From: Streptomyces nodosus
GTDB lineage: Bacteria > Actinomycetota > Actinomycetes > Streptomycetales > Streptomycetaceae
NCBI RefSeq assembly: GCF_008704995.1
Contig: NZ_CP023747.1
Coordinates: 5,614,001 to 5,678,000 of the forward strand
DNA length: 64,000 nucleotides
Direction: 5' to 3'
The translations under genes and the position numbers were made by a program. Below the pieces are notes generated by a model that was not told the origin of the DNA, searched no databases, and saw only the letters and a program-made list of their open reading frames with translations. How positions within the stretch are numbered: the first letter of the stretch is position 1; every line of letters starts with the position of its first letter. Below, piece after piece: positions 35,842 to 44,897 of the stretch.

Positions 35842-36658
35842 CTAGGCGGCGATGGCGCGTATCGCCGACCGGTGCCCGGCCGGGTCTTCGCCCAAGGCAG
35901 CGATGAGCTGCCATCGTGCGGGCGAACTGGGTGTCCGTGCGGCGGCGATCTTCGCCGTTGCCGTCAGCTCGGCCTCCGTGAGCTGCTGCGAGTCAGCCCG
36001 TGGCTGCGGTCGGGGCCTTCAGCCAGTGAGCTTCGTGCGCAAGCGTTCGTTCTCCTTCTCCAGGGTCTTAACGCGTCGTTCGAGGTCGGCTCGTGTCGGC
36101 TTCTTCGGGGGCGGCGGAGGTGTGGATTCTGTTGGTTCCGGTGGCTCGCCACGCAGCCCGATGGGTTCGAAGGCCACGATTGTTTGCCGGTCTTCCCCGC
36201 ACTCAGAGCATCGCCTGCCGTATGACCCGGCGGAGAGGGGGTCGGTGTACGTGTAGTGCGCCTCGGTCTCGATGATGTGGCCGCAGTACAACCGGACACG
36301 CCACCGCATGATCTCGTGGTCTGCCTTCTTGAAGGACTGCATCAGCTCCGCGACATTCTCGAACGCCTGGCGGCGACGCTCCGCCCTCGCCGGGTCTGCC
36401 CGGCATTTGGCGTTGTCCTCCTCGACCTGACGCCGAACCGACCTCCTCGCTCTGCTTCTGACGGCGGTGGTTCCCGCGAGTGAGTTCATATTCTTCCAAC
36501 GGAACGCCACTGTTCCGGTATTCGACTTCGCGCATGAGGGCCAGCGTAGAAGCGGTGTCCGCGCGGCCGTGGAGAAGAATGGTCTTGTCAGCCAACTTGC
36601 GGATACTGCCCATGAGTGACCGCCGGGGTGCGTACGGGACCAGGGGGCTGCCCTCCAT
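35842..36658 (-). pseudogene. Frameshifted coiled-coil/zinc protein gene
   Basis: Coding character moves between frames. The N-terminal part (MGSIRKLADKTILLHGRADT, ATG at 36613, or ATG at 36658) reads well to about 36435. The sequence then continues in the other frame as RRQVEEDNAKCRADPARAER, a helix, then YCGHIIETEAHY and CSECGEDRQTIVAFEP (four Cys, zinc-like) and a final coiled coil (ADLERRVKTLEKENERLRTK). After a TGA at 36019-36021 the same frame stays coding-like to a TAG at 35842 (WQLIAALGEDPAGHRSAIRA). So there is one frame change and one internal stop. The function is unknown. A shorter intact protein could start at ATG 36489. Confidence 0.55.
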
Positions 36659-36666
36659 AGAGTCAT

Positions 36667-36800
36667 GGTTGGTTGATCGGATTCGCGGTCGTGCTGCTGT
36701 AAGCAACTGGAGGCGGCGTCACACAGACTTTCCGGATCCTGTTGGTGGCATGGATGCCAGCCCGAAGGCGTCGGACTGGGACAGCCAGCGCTACCGGCTG
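36667..36800 (+). pseudogene. HTH fragment of a methylase/phage-type regulator
   Basis: The plus strand encodes RAAVSNWRRRHTDFPDPVGG, a helix-turn-helix signature I know from actinobacterial N6-methylases and phage excisionase-like proteins. Neither the start nor the rest of such a protein is present. It sits in the 494-base gap before the exonuclease gene, whose remaining sequence shows nothing I can name. Confidence 0.4.
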
Positions 36801-37152
36801 CCGGGTTCGCGGCGAAGGTCCCGGCCCGGGAGACCCGGTACGCCGGTGTCGAGTTCTGGGACGGACAGGCCCAGCGCCGGGTCGTCTGACCGGTGCGCGG
36901 TCAGGACTCGGAACCCATCGGCCCCATGGGTTCCTGCGCACCACAGCTGAGTACCGCGACTCATGCCCCGGCCGCGCCGTGCCCCGACGATGTTTTCTAT
37001 GACACGACTGCGCACTCGACTCACCGGGCTGCCGAAAGCTGTCACCGAGATGATCGTGGTCCTCGTCCGACGCCGGGAAGATCAACAGGCCGTCGGGTAG
37101 GTCGCCTTTAGGGCGCGGCCGTTGTCAGAGGGGGTGGCTACTGTACCGGCGC
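36801..37152. other. Gene-free region upstream of the exonuclease gene
   Basis: No supported gene. It must contain the promoter for the gene at 37153. I see no convincing operator or ribosome binding site close to that start (GAGGGGGTGG ends 16 bases upstream). Confidence 0.4.
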
Positions 37153-39282
37153 ATGCCGAAGAAGAGGAAGAAGAAGCCGTCGTCGCGGGCCCGGCGCACC
37201 GGCGAGGTTGCCCCGCACGAGCAACTGCCCTCCGTGATCAAGCTCGGTGGCCCGCGGGTGCCGTCGCGCGGGTGGACCTTTCAGGCGTTGATCGACGCGG
37301 GGCGGGAGTCCGGCCAGCCGCTCTTGGAGTTCACGGCGCAGCCTCCCGACGGGTACTCGTCCGATTTCGTCCCGCAGGTTGATTCCCCTCGGGCGCCGCT
37401 CCAGGCGGGGTGGTACCTGCGGTCCGACCTGGCTGTACCGGTCTACCTGTCGGTGTTTTCCGAGAGTCAACTCGCCGATGATCCAGGTGCGTTGGATCTG
37501 CGGCGACGAGGGTTTGCCTTCTATGCGGCGCACTCGGTGTGTACGCATGGAGGAAGTGACAGCGCCTATGCCAGCGCGGAGGACTTGGAGGCGTGGACTC
37601 CGATTGTGGCGCCGGACCCGAGCGTCGTGGACGCCGACAGGTATGGCCACGCGCCCGTTTATCGCACGCCTGCGGTACGGCGCCTGCCTTCGGGATCTCC
37701 CCGCACGGTGGGGGTGCTGGATGTGGACTATGCGCGGGTAGCGGGCCGGAGTCTGCCCGAGCGCTGGGATATCGACGGCGTCGGCTTTTTGGTGATGGAA
37801 CGACAGGACGCCACCGACATGCCGGGACAGGAATACTGGCGGCAAGTAGCCTTTCACACGTTCCGAGATCAGAATCTTTCGGACCTCCGTGCCGTGGCCG
37901 GAGACGTCGACCTGATCATCGGCCACAATCTCTTCGACGGCGACTACCGATGCCTGCGGACCTACGGCGACGTGGTGGACGTCGGCGTGTTGGCCGCGAA
38001 GACGGTGGACACGCTGTATGCCGCCCGTCATGTGGCCGGCGGCGGCGCATCTCGTGCGGTGCGTCTGGACCTCACCACGCTGGCGGGCGCCCAGGGACTG
38101 CGGGAACGGGCGAAGACAGCGTCCCGGACCGAGGCCCACCGCGGCATCCGCGTCATCCGTGACGCGGAGGAGCGCTGGTTCTTCCAGCCCATTTCTGATG
38201 ACTGCGAACTGATGCTGGAACTGTGGCTCGAACTGGTCACCAGCCGGCGCCTGCGCAGCGTCCTCCTGTCGGGTGAAGCGGTGGAGTACCCGGTCGGCGA
38301 GGACGGTCTGCGGCTGCTGCTGGAGCCGCAACTCGCCCCGGACACCTTCACGAACCTGCTGACGACGAAAGGCACCGTCTACCCGCTGCAGGGCGCGGCG
38401 CGCAATGAGAGCGTGGCCCGGATCCACCGCGAGATCGAACAGCAGCGGGCCGACGGCACGCTGGCCAATCGCCACCCCGCTGCCGCGCACCGCCAGCGCT
38501 GTATGGCACCCAGCGACACGGGGGGACGGCAGTGCGACCAGCTCATCGAGGCCACGCAGACGTATTGCCGTGCCCATCGCACCAAGCGGCGCTGCCGAGG
38601 GAATCCGGCCCTCAACGACGCCTGCACCGCCATCGCCCACGGCGATCTGGCGCATTGCCGCTGGCACCGTATGACCGCGCTCTATGTGCCACAAGGGCAG
38701 CGAATCGTCGAGGACTTCACCCTCGCTCTGCCGCTTCGCGGCTGGGAGCGGGGCAGCGACTGGGGATACGACACGGGGACGCGTTCGTTCTTCGCGAGGC
38801 TGTACCGCAACGAGGCCGACTCGTCCGGCTCACCGACCGTATGGCTTTCAGGCACTGATCCCGGCCTCGGCAACGTGGTCGCGCTCACGGACGCCGTGCA
38901 GAAGGCGACCGGGGCGTCCCGGCAGGACGTCGTGGCAGCCCTGACAGCGAATCGAAGGTCACCCCGAGAACGCGCCGTGATCACCCAGGACTGGGAACCG
39001 GCCGGGTGCGACCGTCCCTGCCCGTGCGGCACCGCGGACTGTGGCCACGGCGCACCGTGCCCGAACGACGAGTGCAGCGGTCACGACGTCCATACGATGC
39101 GCAACCCTCGCACCGAAGCGGACGTGACAGCGTGGCAGGACCATTTCGACTGTTGCGAGGGCTGCTCCGGCAGCTGCCTGGACATCTCACTCCCGGAGCG
39201 CCCCTGGGGCGAGATGCACGACGACGGCACCGTGACCGTGTACGCCGGGGTGCGCCACTACGAGCTCGGTGTTTACCCGTAG
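37153..39282 (+). CDS. RNase H-fold (YprB/DnaQ-like) exonuclease with zinc knuckles
   Basis: A 709-residue protein with a very basic start (MPKKRKKKPSSRARR). Residues about 185-365 look like a DEDD exonuclease: VGVLDVDYA (D190, D192), DLIIGHNLFDGDYRCL (N259, D262), VDTLYAARH (D286) and PISDDCELMLELW (D349, D350). GHNLFD is typical of YprB/DnaQ proteins. Motif I reads DxD rather than the usual DxE. Residues 450-505 carry two tandem Cys-Cys-Cys-His units (RQCDQLIEATQTYCRAHR; CTAIAHGDLAHCRWH). A Cys-rich stretch at 619-675 (CDRPCPCGTADC, CCEGCSGSC) could bind more zinc. I know no named family with this whole layout. It is convergent with the CoiA-like gene. Confidence 0.6.
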   Translation: MPKKRKKKPSSRARRTGEVAPHEQLPSVIKLGGPRVPSRGWTFQALIDAGRESGQPLLEFTAQPPDGYSSDFVPQVDSPRAPLQAGWYLRSDLAVPVYLSVFSESQLADDPGALDLRRRGFAFYAAHSVCTHGGSDSAYASAEDLEAWTPIVAPDPSVVDADRYGHAPVYRTPAVRRLPSGSPRTVGVLDVDYARVAGRSLPERWDIDGVGFLVMERQDATDMPGQEYWRQVAFHTFRDQNLSDLRAVAGDVDLIIGHNLFDGDYRCLRTYGDVVDVGVLAAKTVDTLYAARHVAGGGASRAVRLDLTTLAGAQGLRERAKTASRTEAHRGIRVIRDAEERWFFQPISDDCELMLELWLELVTSRRLRSVLLSGEAVEYPVGEDGLRLLLEPQLAPDTFTNLLTTKGTVYPLQGAARNESVARIHREIEQQRADGTLANRHPAAAHRQRCMAPSDTGGRQCDQLIEATQTYCRAHRTKRRCRGNPALNDACTAIAHGDLAHCRWHRMTALYVPQGQRIVEDFTLALPLRGWERGSDWGYDTGTRSFFARLYRNEADSSGSPTVWLSGTDPGLGNVVALTDAVQKATGASRQDVVAALTANRRSPRERAVITQDWEPAGCDRPCPCGTADCGHGAPCPNDECSGHDVHTMRNPRTEADVTAWQDHFDCCEGCSGSCLDISLPERPWGEMHDDGTVTVYAGVRHYELGVYP

Positions 39283-39393
39283 CCGCGAGCAGTCGTGGCG
39301 GACCGGTGCAGCGAGCCGGGGCCGGCGGGTGTCCGCGACCGAGCTGAACGGCGGGTGGGCCGGGCCCGGACGCCGTGAGCTGAGTGCGCCAGG

Positions 39394-42300
39394 TCAGCGG
39401 TGGCGCCAGGTTTGGCGCAGGCGCAGGACTTCGGTGGCCCAGTGGGCGGGAAGGTCTGGTTCGGGTATGCGTTCGCGGCCGAGGCTGAAGCGGACGTGGC
39501 GGTAGAGCCAGTGCAGCGAGGCGTCCGAGCTCGCGACGAGTGTGGACAGCAGCGGTTCACCGACCGGTGTCTCCCGGTCGACGGCGACCAGGAGTTCACC
39601 TTGGTCGTCCGGGTGCAGGTGCGGCAGCCCGCCCGCCATCCGCAGCCGCAGGTCACCCCACGTCAGAAGTGAGCCGCCGCTGCGCGCCGCGTCCTTGAGG
39701 ACGTCCCGGGCGATGGCGGCCAGCTTGTCGATGGTCTCGATCGGCAGACGGTCCGGGGGAGACGGTGCGGTGGCCTTGGGACCGGGGACGGCCGTGACCG
39801 GGTCCGCCGCGCGCGGTGCGGCACGACGCGGCGCGCTCCAGGTGCGGGCCTTGAGCTGGCGCTTCCACCGCTTGACCTGAACCTCTTCGAGCACTGGTAG
39901 GCGCCGGCCCAACTGACGGCGCAGCGAGCTGATCTCGTCGAGGAATGCGGCGAGTTGCTCGGTGGCCAGGCCGTTGTCGGCACGGCCGAGTTCGGCGAGG
40001 ACTTGACGGATACGGCGCAGGATCGGGTCCGTGTTCGGATCCTGTTCCTGGCACCACGCCTTCACCTCGCGCATCAACGGCGTGTAGGCGGCGCGGTCTT
40101 CGGGCGACAGACGCTGGCCGTAGATAGGTCCGGCCAAGTGGCGCGCGGTCTGGACCGCAGCCAGGTCGCCGGCCTCCTGCGCGGTACGGATCTCCTTCAC
40201 GAGCCAGGCGAACTCCGCTCGGGCTTCTACGAAAGCGGCAGATCCGGAAGGCGGCGCGTCGCTGGGTGACGGGTGGGTCGCCGGCAGAGGGGCTTCGCCG
40301 TCTGGAGTCACCGATTCGCCGTTGACCTGGTCTTCCAGGCGGGTGAGCGCCGTGTGGAGGTCCTGCGGCAGGGGGCCGGGGCAGCGTCGTTTGAGAATCT
40401 TCGAGTGGGCCAGGGCACTGCGCAGGGCGAGAGGCGTGGGGCCGGGGTCGGCCGTCGCGAGGTCGGTGAACAAGGTACGCAGCGCCGCGTGGGCGGCTGC
40501 TGCTTCACGGCTGTTGATCCAGGTCTGCAGGTCGGTGCGGAGCAGTAGGAGGTTCTGCCGTGGCTCACCGGACAGGCGATCCGTGGCGATCCGTGAGACC
40601 TCCTTGCGGATCCGTCTGGCCTCGTTCAGGTCGTCGGCATCACGGGCCTGCTTGAACAGCTGCGTGAGACGGGCAATGTCTGCCGTTGCCTGTGCCTGGA
40701 ACGTACGCTTGTCCTTCCCCGGCGAGACGGGGCTCTTCGCGGCGACGGGCGGGACGGCGGGCATGCTCTTCTTCGGGGGAGCAGACGCCGGCAGAGGGTG
40801 GCCAATGAGGCGGGCGAGGTCGTCCAGGAGCCGCTCGCACTCGCGTTGCCACGCGCGCAGTTCCTGCCTGCGCTCCCAGACACTCTCGTAGAGCCGTTGG
40901 TGCTGTTCGCCGTCCTTGACCGTGGTGGCCAGGCGGGCGGCGCGGCGGCCGGTGGCGCGGGGCAACGTGGCACGGCCCACGGCCAACTGGGCCTTGAGGA
41001 GGGTCAGTTGTTCCTGGGCGCCCCGCGGTTCCGCGGGGCGGGGCGCCTCCGCAATGGCAGCCGATGCCGGTGGGGGAGGAGTGCGGTGGCCGTACGCCGT
41101 ATGCGCAGCGCGGATCTGCTCGTCGCTCCACCGGTACAGCGCGGACTCCGAGGCCGGGGCGGTGACTTGGAGCAGGCGCAGCGCGGTGGCGAGATAGGGC
41201 AGGGGACGGCCGGAGGGCGCGCGGACCAGGACGCACAACAGCGACCGGTTCCCATCTTGCGGCTTGTCGACCTCCACGAGGAGGTCCCGGCGCTTGGGAT
41301 CAGGCAGGTGCGCGAGATCCAGGCCGACCCGCTCGGCCAGCTGATGCCACGTGGTGGTGGCCCCCTCCCGCGCCACGTCTTCGAGAGCCCGCCGCAACAG
41401 TGTGGCGGTGCCGCTGCCCTGGGACTGCACCGGAACGGTGGGGGCCGGAGCGGTCCGCGTGGCGGGCTTCGGCGTGGGCAGGGGCTCGTCCAGGGCGACA
41501 GGGGGACGCCACAGGCCGGTACGTTCCGCGTCCAGGCCCTTGAGCTGGATGAGGCTGTCCGCGCGCACCGCCCAGCGGGTGTTCTCACCCGGCCGGTCGG
41601 CTTCGGTGACCAGCAGGCGCACCGCGCCCGCCAGCCGGTACACGTACTGTTCGGTGGGGCGAGGTGTGTCGTGGGGCAAGGAGAGCTGGGCCCTGAGGAT
41701 CCGGTGTCCGGCCGGTTTGATGAAGCCGGACATCAGGTACCGGCCGCCCTCCACGAGGGGCGAGTCGGTGTCCGGCCGCGCCTCGCCGTCGATCGCGAAG
41801 ACGATCTCGGCGCCGGGCAGCGGCAGGCTGCCGGCCACAGCGTCGTAGCGCGCGGCGCCCTCGCGGATCAGCCCGCGGTTACGCAGTTCGTCGAGGTCGG
41901 GGGTGATGAGGCCGTCGCCGGTCATCCGGCACCGCTCGAGCGGGGACCAGGCGACGGGGCGGTTCTCGGTGACGGTGCCGATCAGAACCCGACGGCTGTT
42001 GCCGTCGGTTTCGCACCGCACCCGCAGGGCATAGCCGTAGCGGGCCGTCATATCCCGGGTGATGGCGCTCTCCAGCCCGAAGACCCACTCGACATGCCCT
42101 TCCTTGGCGGCCAGGCTGTCCGCCGTTCCACGCCAGCTGCGGTAGTCGTTGGGCCGCAGCTCGAAGCGCAAGCGTTGATTCGTGGCACGCAGCACGAAGT
42201 CCACGGCATCCCCGGGCCCGTGCCCGAGGCTGCACAACTCGGCCTGCGCCGCGTGCCCCTGGCTCGCCAGCCACTGCGTCACGTGCGCCTTGACGAACAG

Positions 42301-42582
42301 GTGATCTGCACTGTCGACGCCGTTGGCCGTGCGATGACAAGCCGCCCGGCTTCCGTCGCGGTCCGGGAAATGGGAGAAGTGACAGACCTTCGTTTCGTAG
42401 CGCTTGGTCATTAGCCGCTCGCCGCAGCCACCGAGCAGCGTCCCGCACCAGAAGTCGTCCTTGTCGAACTGGCGGCGGAACTCATCCAGATTGTGCGGCT
42501 CCTCGGGTAGGATGACCGGCTGGTCCGAATCCCGGCCTCCCATGACCGCCGTCTGGACGAGACGGAAGTCGATCTGCGCCAC
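39394..42582 (-). CDS. Giant CoiA-like nuclease-domain protein
   Basis: A 1062-residue protein. The N-terminal 165 residues resemble competence protein CoiA: a zinc-like FWCGTLLGGCGERLMTKRYE, CHFSHF and C82, then a PD-(D/E)XK-like core (ADHLFVKAHVTQWL, DAVDFVL, RFELRPNDY). A beta-rich region follows. The same module then occurs twice, near 392-475 (ATTTWHQLAERVGLDL, LLVEVDK, SLLCVLV) and 955-1045 (LLTWGDLRLRM, LLVAVDR, PLLSTLV). Helical, charged sequence lies between (about 520-950). CoiA itself is about a third of this length. The start is GTG at 42582 with GGAGG 8 bases upstream. The function is inferred only as nucleic-acid processing, possibly defence. Confidence 0.65.
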   Translation of the reverse strand: MAQIDFRLVQTAVMGGRDSDQPVILPEEPHNLDEFRRQFDKDDFWCGTLLGGCGERLMTKRYETKVCHFSHFPDRDGSRAACHRTANGVDSADHLFVKAHVTQWLASQGHAAQAELCSLGHGPGDAVDFVLRATNQRLRFELRPNDYRSWRGTADSLAAKEGHVEWVFGLESAITRDMTARYGYALRVRCETDGNSRRVLIGTVTENRPVAWSPLERCRMTGDGLITPDLDELRNRGLIREGAARYDAVAGSLPLPGAEIVFAIDGEARPDTDSPLVEGGRYLMSGFIKPAGHRILRAQLSLPHDTPRPTEQYVYRLAGAVRLLVTEADRPGENTRWAVRADSLIQLKGLDAERTGLWRPPVALDEPLPTPKPATRTAPAPTVPVQSQGSGTATLLRRALEDVAREGATTTWHQLAERVGLDLAHLPDPKRRDLLVEVDKPQDGNRSLLCVLVRAPSGRPLPYLATALRLLQVTAPASESALYRWSDEQIRAAHTAYGHRTPPPPASAAIAEAPRPAEPRGAQEQLTLLKAQLAVGRATLPRATGRRAARLATTVKDGEQHQRLYESVWERRQELRAWQRECERLLDDLARLIGHPLPASAPPKKSMPAVPPVAAKSPVSPGKDKRTFQAQATADIARLTQLFKQARDADDLNEARRIRKEVSRIATDRLSGEPRQNLLLLRTDLQTWINSREAAAAHAALRTLFTDLATADPGPTPLALRSALAHSKILKRRCPGPLPQDLHTALTRLEDQVNGESVTPDGEAPLPATHPSPSDAPPSGSAAFVEARAEFAWLVKEIRTAQEAGDLAAVQTARHLAGPIYGQRLSPEDRAAYTPLMREVKAWCQEQDPNTDPILRRIRQVLAELGRADNGLATEQLAAFLDEISSLRRQLGRRLPVLEEVQVKRWKRQLKARTWSAPRRAAPRAADPVTAVPGPKATAPSPPDRLPIETIDKLAAIARDVLKDAARSGGSLLTWGDLRLRMAGGLPHLHPDDQGELLVAVDRETPVGEPLLSTLVASSDASLHWLYRHVRFSLGRERIPEPDLPAHWATEVLRLRQTWRHR

Positions 42583-43029
42583 CAGCAGTTCCTCCGAAAA
42601 CAGTCAGAACCCACCCACCCAAGGAGACACACACCCGGCGCGGACACCGTGCCCCGGAGCACCCCTTGCGCCTGCGCAGTCACACACGTCCCGACGGTGC
42701 AGCGACATCTTGGGCCGCCCGATGAGATTATCTGTCGCAAGAGGAGCACAGCCATATCCATGCAGCAAGGAACAGCGATGATCGGCGTACTCGCAGCCCC
42801 CATGGCGTAGGAAGCAACCAGCTACAGGCAGTCAGCCCGCCGACCGTGTCGTCGACCCCGAACGTCTGGAGAGTGTGTTCGTGATCCGGCGCGCGCCCGC
42901 GTAGCCGACTGAGGGTTTTCGAGCGGTGAACTCCTTTTGGTTTGGCTACTCATCAGCTGATCTCAGGCGGGCTGCCTGATGAGCCGGTCGTACGCCGACC
43001 GGGTGTCAACAGGGTGCTAGCCTGCGGCG
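42583..43029. other. Divergent gene-free region
   Basis: This 447-base region lies between the CoiA-like gene and the PD-(D/E)XK gene and is expected to hold promoters for both. An AT-richer patch lies at 42720-42770 and another at 42910-42960. I see no operator that I can name. Confidence 0.4.
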
Positions 43030-44489
43030 ATGAGCAGCTCAACCACCGGCCTGGTGCCGGTGCACATTGGCCAGCCTGAGCCCGGCTCCGAAGAAGAGCA
43101 AGGGCTGCTGCTTCGCAGGGAGCGAGCTCTGAACCGGATGGGCCCGCCAGAGCCGCTGCGTGTCCCCGGCGACGTGCCCTGGCAGCAGCACGGCCTCGTG
43201 CCGCGATGGTGGGGCATGGAGAGCAGCGACTGTCCGGTGGCCGTGGAGCCGGGCTTCTTCTCGGGCAGGGCCGTGAGGAGTTCCAGCGCTTCCTCGGCGG
43301 TGCACGGCAGCGCGGCGAGGTCGCTCTGATCTTCGCCGTCATCGGCCACGCCGAAGGGGACCGTCCCCGTAACGTGTTCTCGTCGGTGGACGCCTCCGTG
43401 CACCTCGGTGACCAGTCCACCAGCGCCGGTGGTCGGCGCCTGCCCAAGGGGATGCGGCCCGCGATCGCGCCGGGTCTGGAGGGCGCCGACCGTGATCTGG
43501 CGATCCGGCTGCTGACCCGCCCCGAGGGTGCGCCGTGGTGGAGCCTGGAGTTGTACGGCTCTCAGTCGTACAACGGCGACGGTTCCGGCAGGGTGGACCA
43601 GCCCCCTGTGGGCGAGCTGCATCCCATCCTCGTCGACTCGCTCGGGGAACCGGTGGTCGCCGCTTGGACGTCGTCGGAGGGCGACCAGCGGTGGTACCTG
43701 ATCCCCGATGCCACTCGCTGGGAGAGCGTCCTGGGCTGGCTGGTGCACCGGGCACTGCCGGAGTACGTGCCCGCAGTGTTGCGCCGGGCCCGGTCACCGT
43801 TCTTCATCGACCCCGATCTGCAGACCGTCGGTGAGCAGAGCGCTCGCGACGCGCTGGAGGACCTGAAGGCGCGGTACGCGGTCGAGAAGCAGCGCCTGGA
43901 GGATGAACTGCGACAGGCCAAGGAGACTGCGGAGCCGGTGCGGTACGGGCTGCTGTACGGCAGCGGAACCGACCTGGTCCATGCGGTCGCGCGGGTGCTG
44001 ACCGCGGCGGGAATGCACACCGTGGACCTGGACGAGGAGCTCGGCGGGACGAAGTCAGCCGACCTGCTCGTCGGCGCCGACGGTGTGGCATCGCGCCTGG
44101 TCGAGGTCAAGGGCGCATCCGGTCCTGCACAGGAGCATCTCGTCGGGCATCTCCAGCGGCATCTGGAGACCTGGCCGCAGCTGCGGCCCGACGAACCGGT
44201 CTCCGACGGCGTACTGATCGTCAACCACCAGCACAAGCTGCACCCGTCGGAGCGGGCGGCAGCGGTGTACGCGCGGCCCGAGTTCGTCGCCTCGCTCGAC
44301 TCACTACCGGTGACGGTCATCAGCACGGTGGAGCTGTTCAACTGGTGGCGCGCCGCCGACTGGACGGCGATCCGCACGGCCATGCTGGGAGACGCGGCCG
44401 CGACCGCACAGTCGGCGACGCCAGTGAACCCGCCGCAACCGCTAGCCGCTCAGCGGCGCCGGTGGTGGAGCGGCGGACGGCACCAGTAG
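43030..44489 (+). pseudogene. PD-(D/E)XK nuclease gene with an N-terminal frameshift
   Basis: The start ATG at 43030 (MSSSTTGLVPVHIGQPEP) reads well to about 43262 (VAVEPGFFSG). Coding then continues in another frame (GQGREEFQRFLGGARQRGEV) to the stop at 44489, so the full protein would be about 485 residues. A charged helix lies at 43860-43930. A nuclease-like core follows: SADLLVGAD, then RLVEVKG (D...ExK). A hydrophobic strand (DSLPVTVISTVELFNWWR) is near the end. The downstream frame alone (for example from 43206) would give a truncated protein that keeps the nuclease core. One base would restore the frame. Confidence 0.6.
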
Positions 44490-44505
44490 CGGCAGGTTGT
44501 AACGA

Positions 44506-44523
44506 CCGTCCACGGGCGTCCAG
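44506..44523. repeat. 18-base repeat, copy 2
   Basis: CCGTCCACGGGCGTCCAG is identical to 30209-30226, followed by a weaker common pattern (CAGGTCAGGGCCT at 44549, TTCGTGACAGGTG at 44585). It lies just after the PD-(D/E)XK gene. Confidence 0.5.
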
Positions 44524-44620
44524 CTATTCCATCGCGGGCATGAAACAGCAGGTCAGGGCCTTCTCGTTCGGGAGGGTCCGCCCAGTTCGTGACAGGTGGT
44601 GTGATAGCTGGTGATACGGC

Positions 44621-44654
44621 GAATCTCCGTCGGGAACCATCCCGACGGAGATTC
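44621..44654. terminator. Perfect 14-bp hairpin
   Basis: GAATCTCCGTCGGG (44621-44634) and CCCGACGGAGATTC (44641-44654) pair perfectly around a 6-base loop. It lies between the convergent nuclease gene and the sacsin-like gene and can end transcription from either side. Confidence 0.75.
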
Positions 44655-44897
44655 TGCACGGAGCGGGCTCCGACGGAGTGCGGCGTCCACCCAGCCCGAA
44701 CCTACGGTTGTTCGCTCCAGCTCGCGGAACTTCTTTGCCTGAGCAACGAACTGGACGAGTCGCTCGACAGAATCCGCGCGGCGATCGCCTGTGCGACTGC
44801 CCTCTTAACGTCGATACGAGTCTGCACGGTGACACCCTCGGTTGCGTCGTGGCTCAGGCCCCGTTGCATGACGTGTACGCCATCGGGACCGTGGGGC

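Larger units (their letters stand above)
44490..44897. other. Convergent gene-free region with hairpin and repeat
   Basis: This 408-base region holds the second copy of the 18-base repeat and a strong hairpin (both listed). The remainder (44655-44897) shows short open frames on both strands, none with a start, ribosome binding site or family match that I trust. Confidence 0.4.

Noticed and set aside
42760..42810. Tiny open frame (16 codons, MQQGTAMIGVLAAPMA)
   Set aside because: No ribosome binding site or conserved context; too short to support.
44655..44897. Minus-strand short frame ending near 44702 downstream of the sacsin-like gene
   Set aside because: No start signal, unusual codon use and no family match; treated as non-coding.
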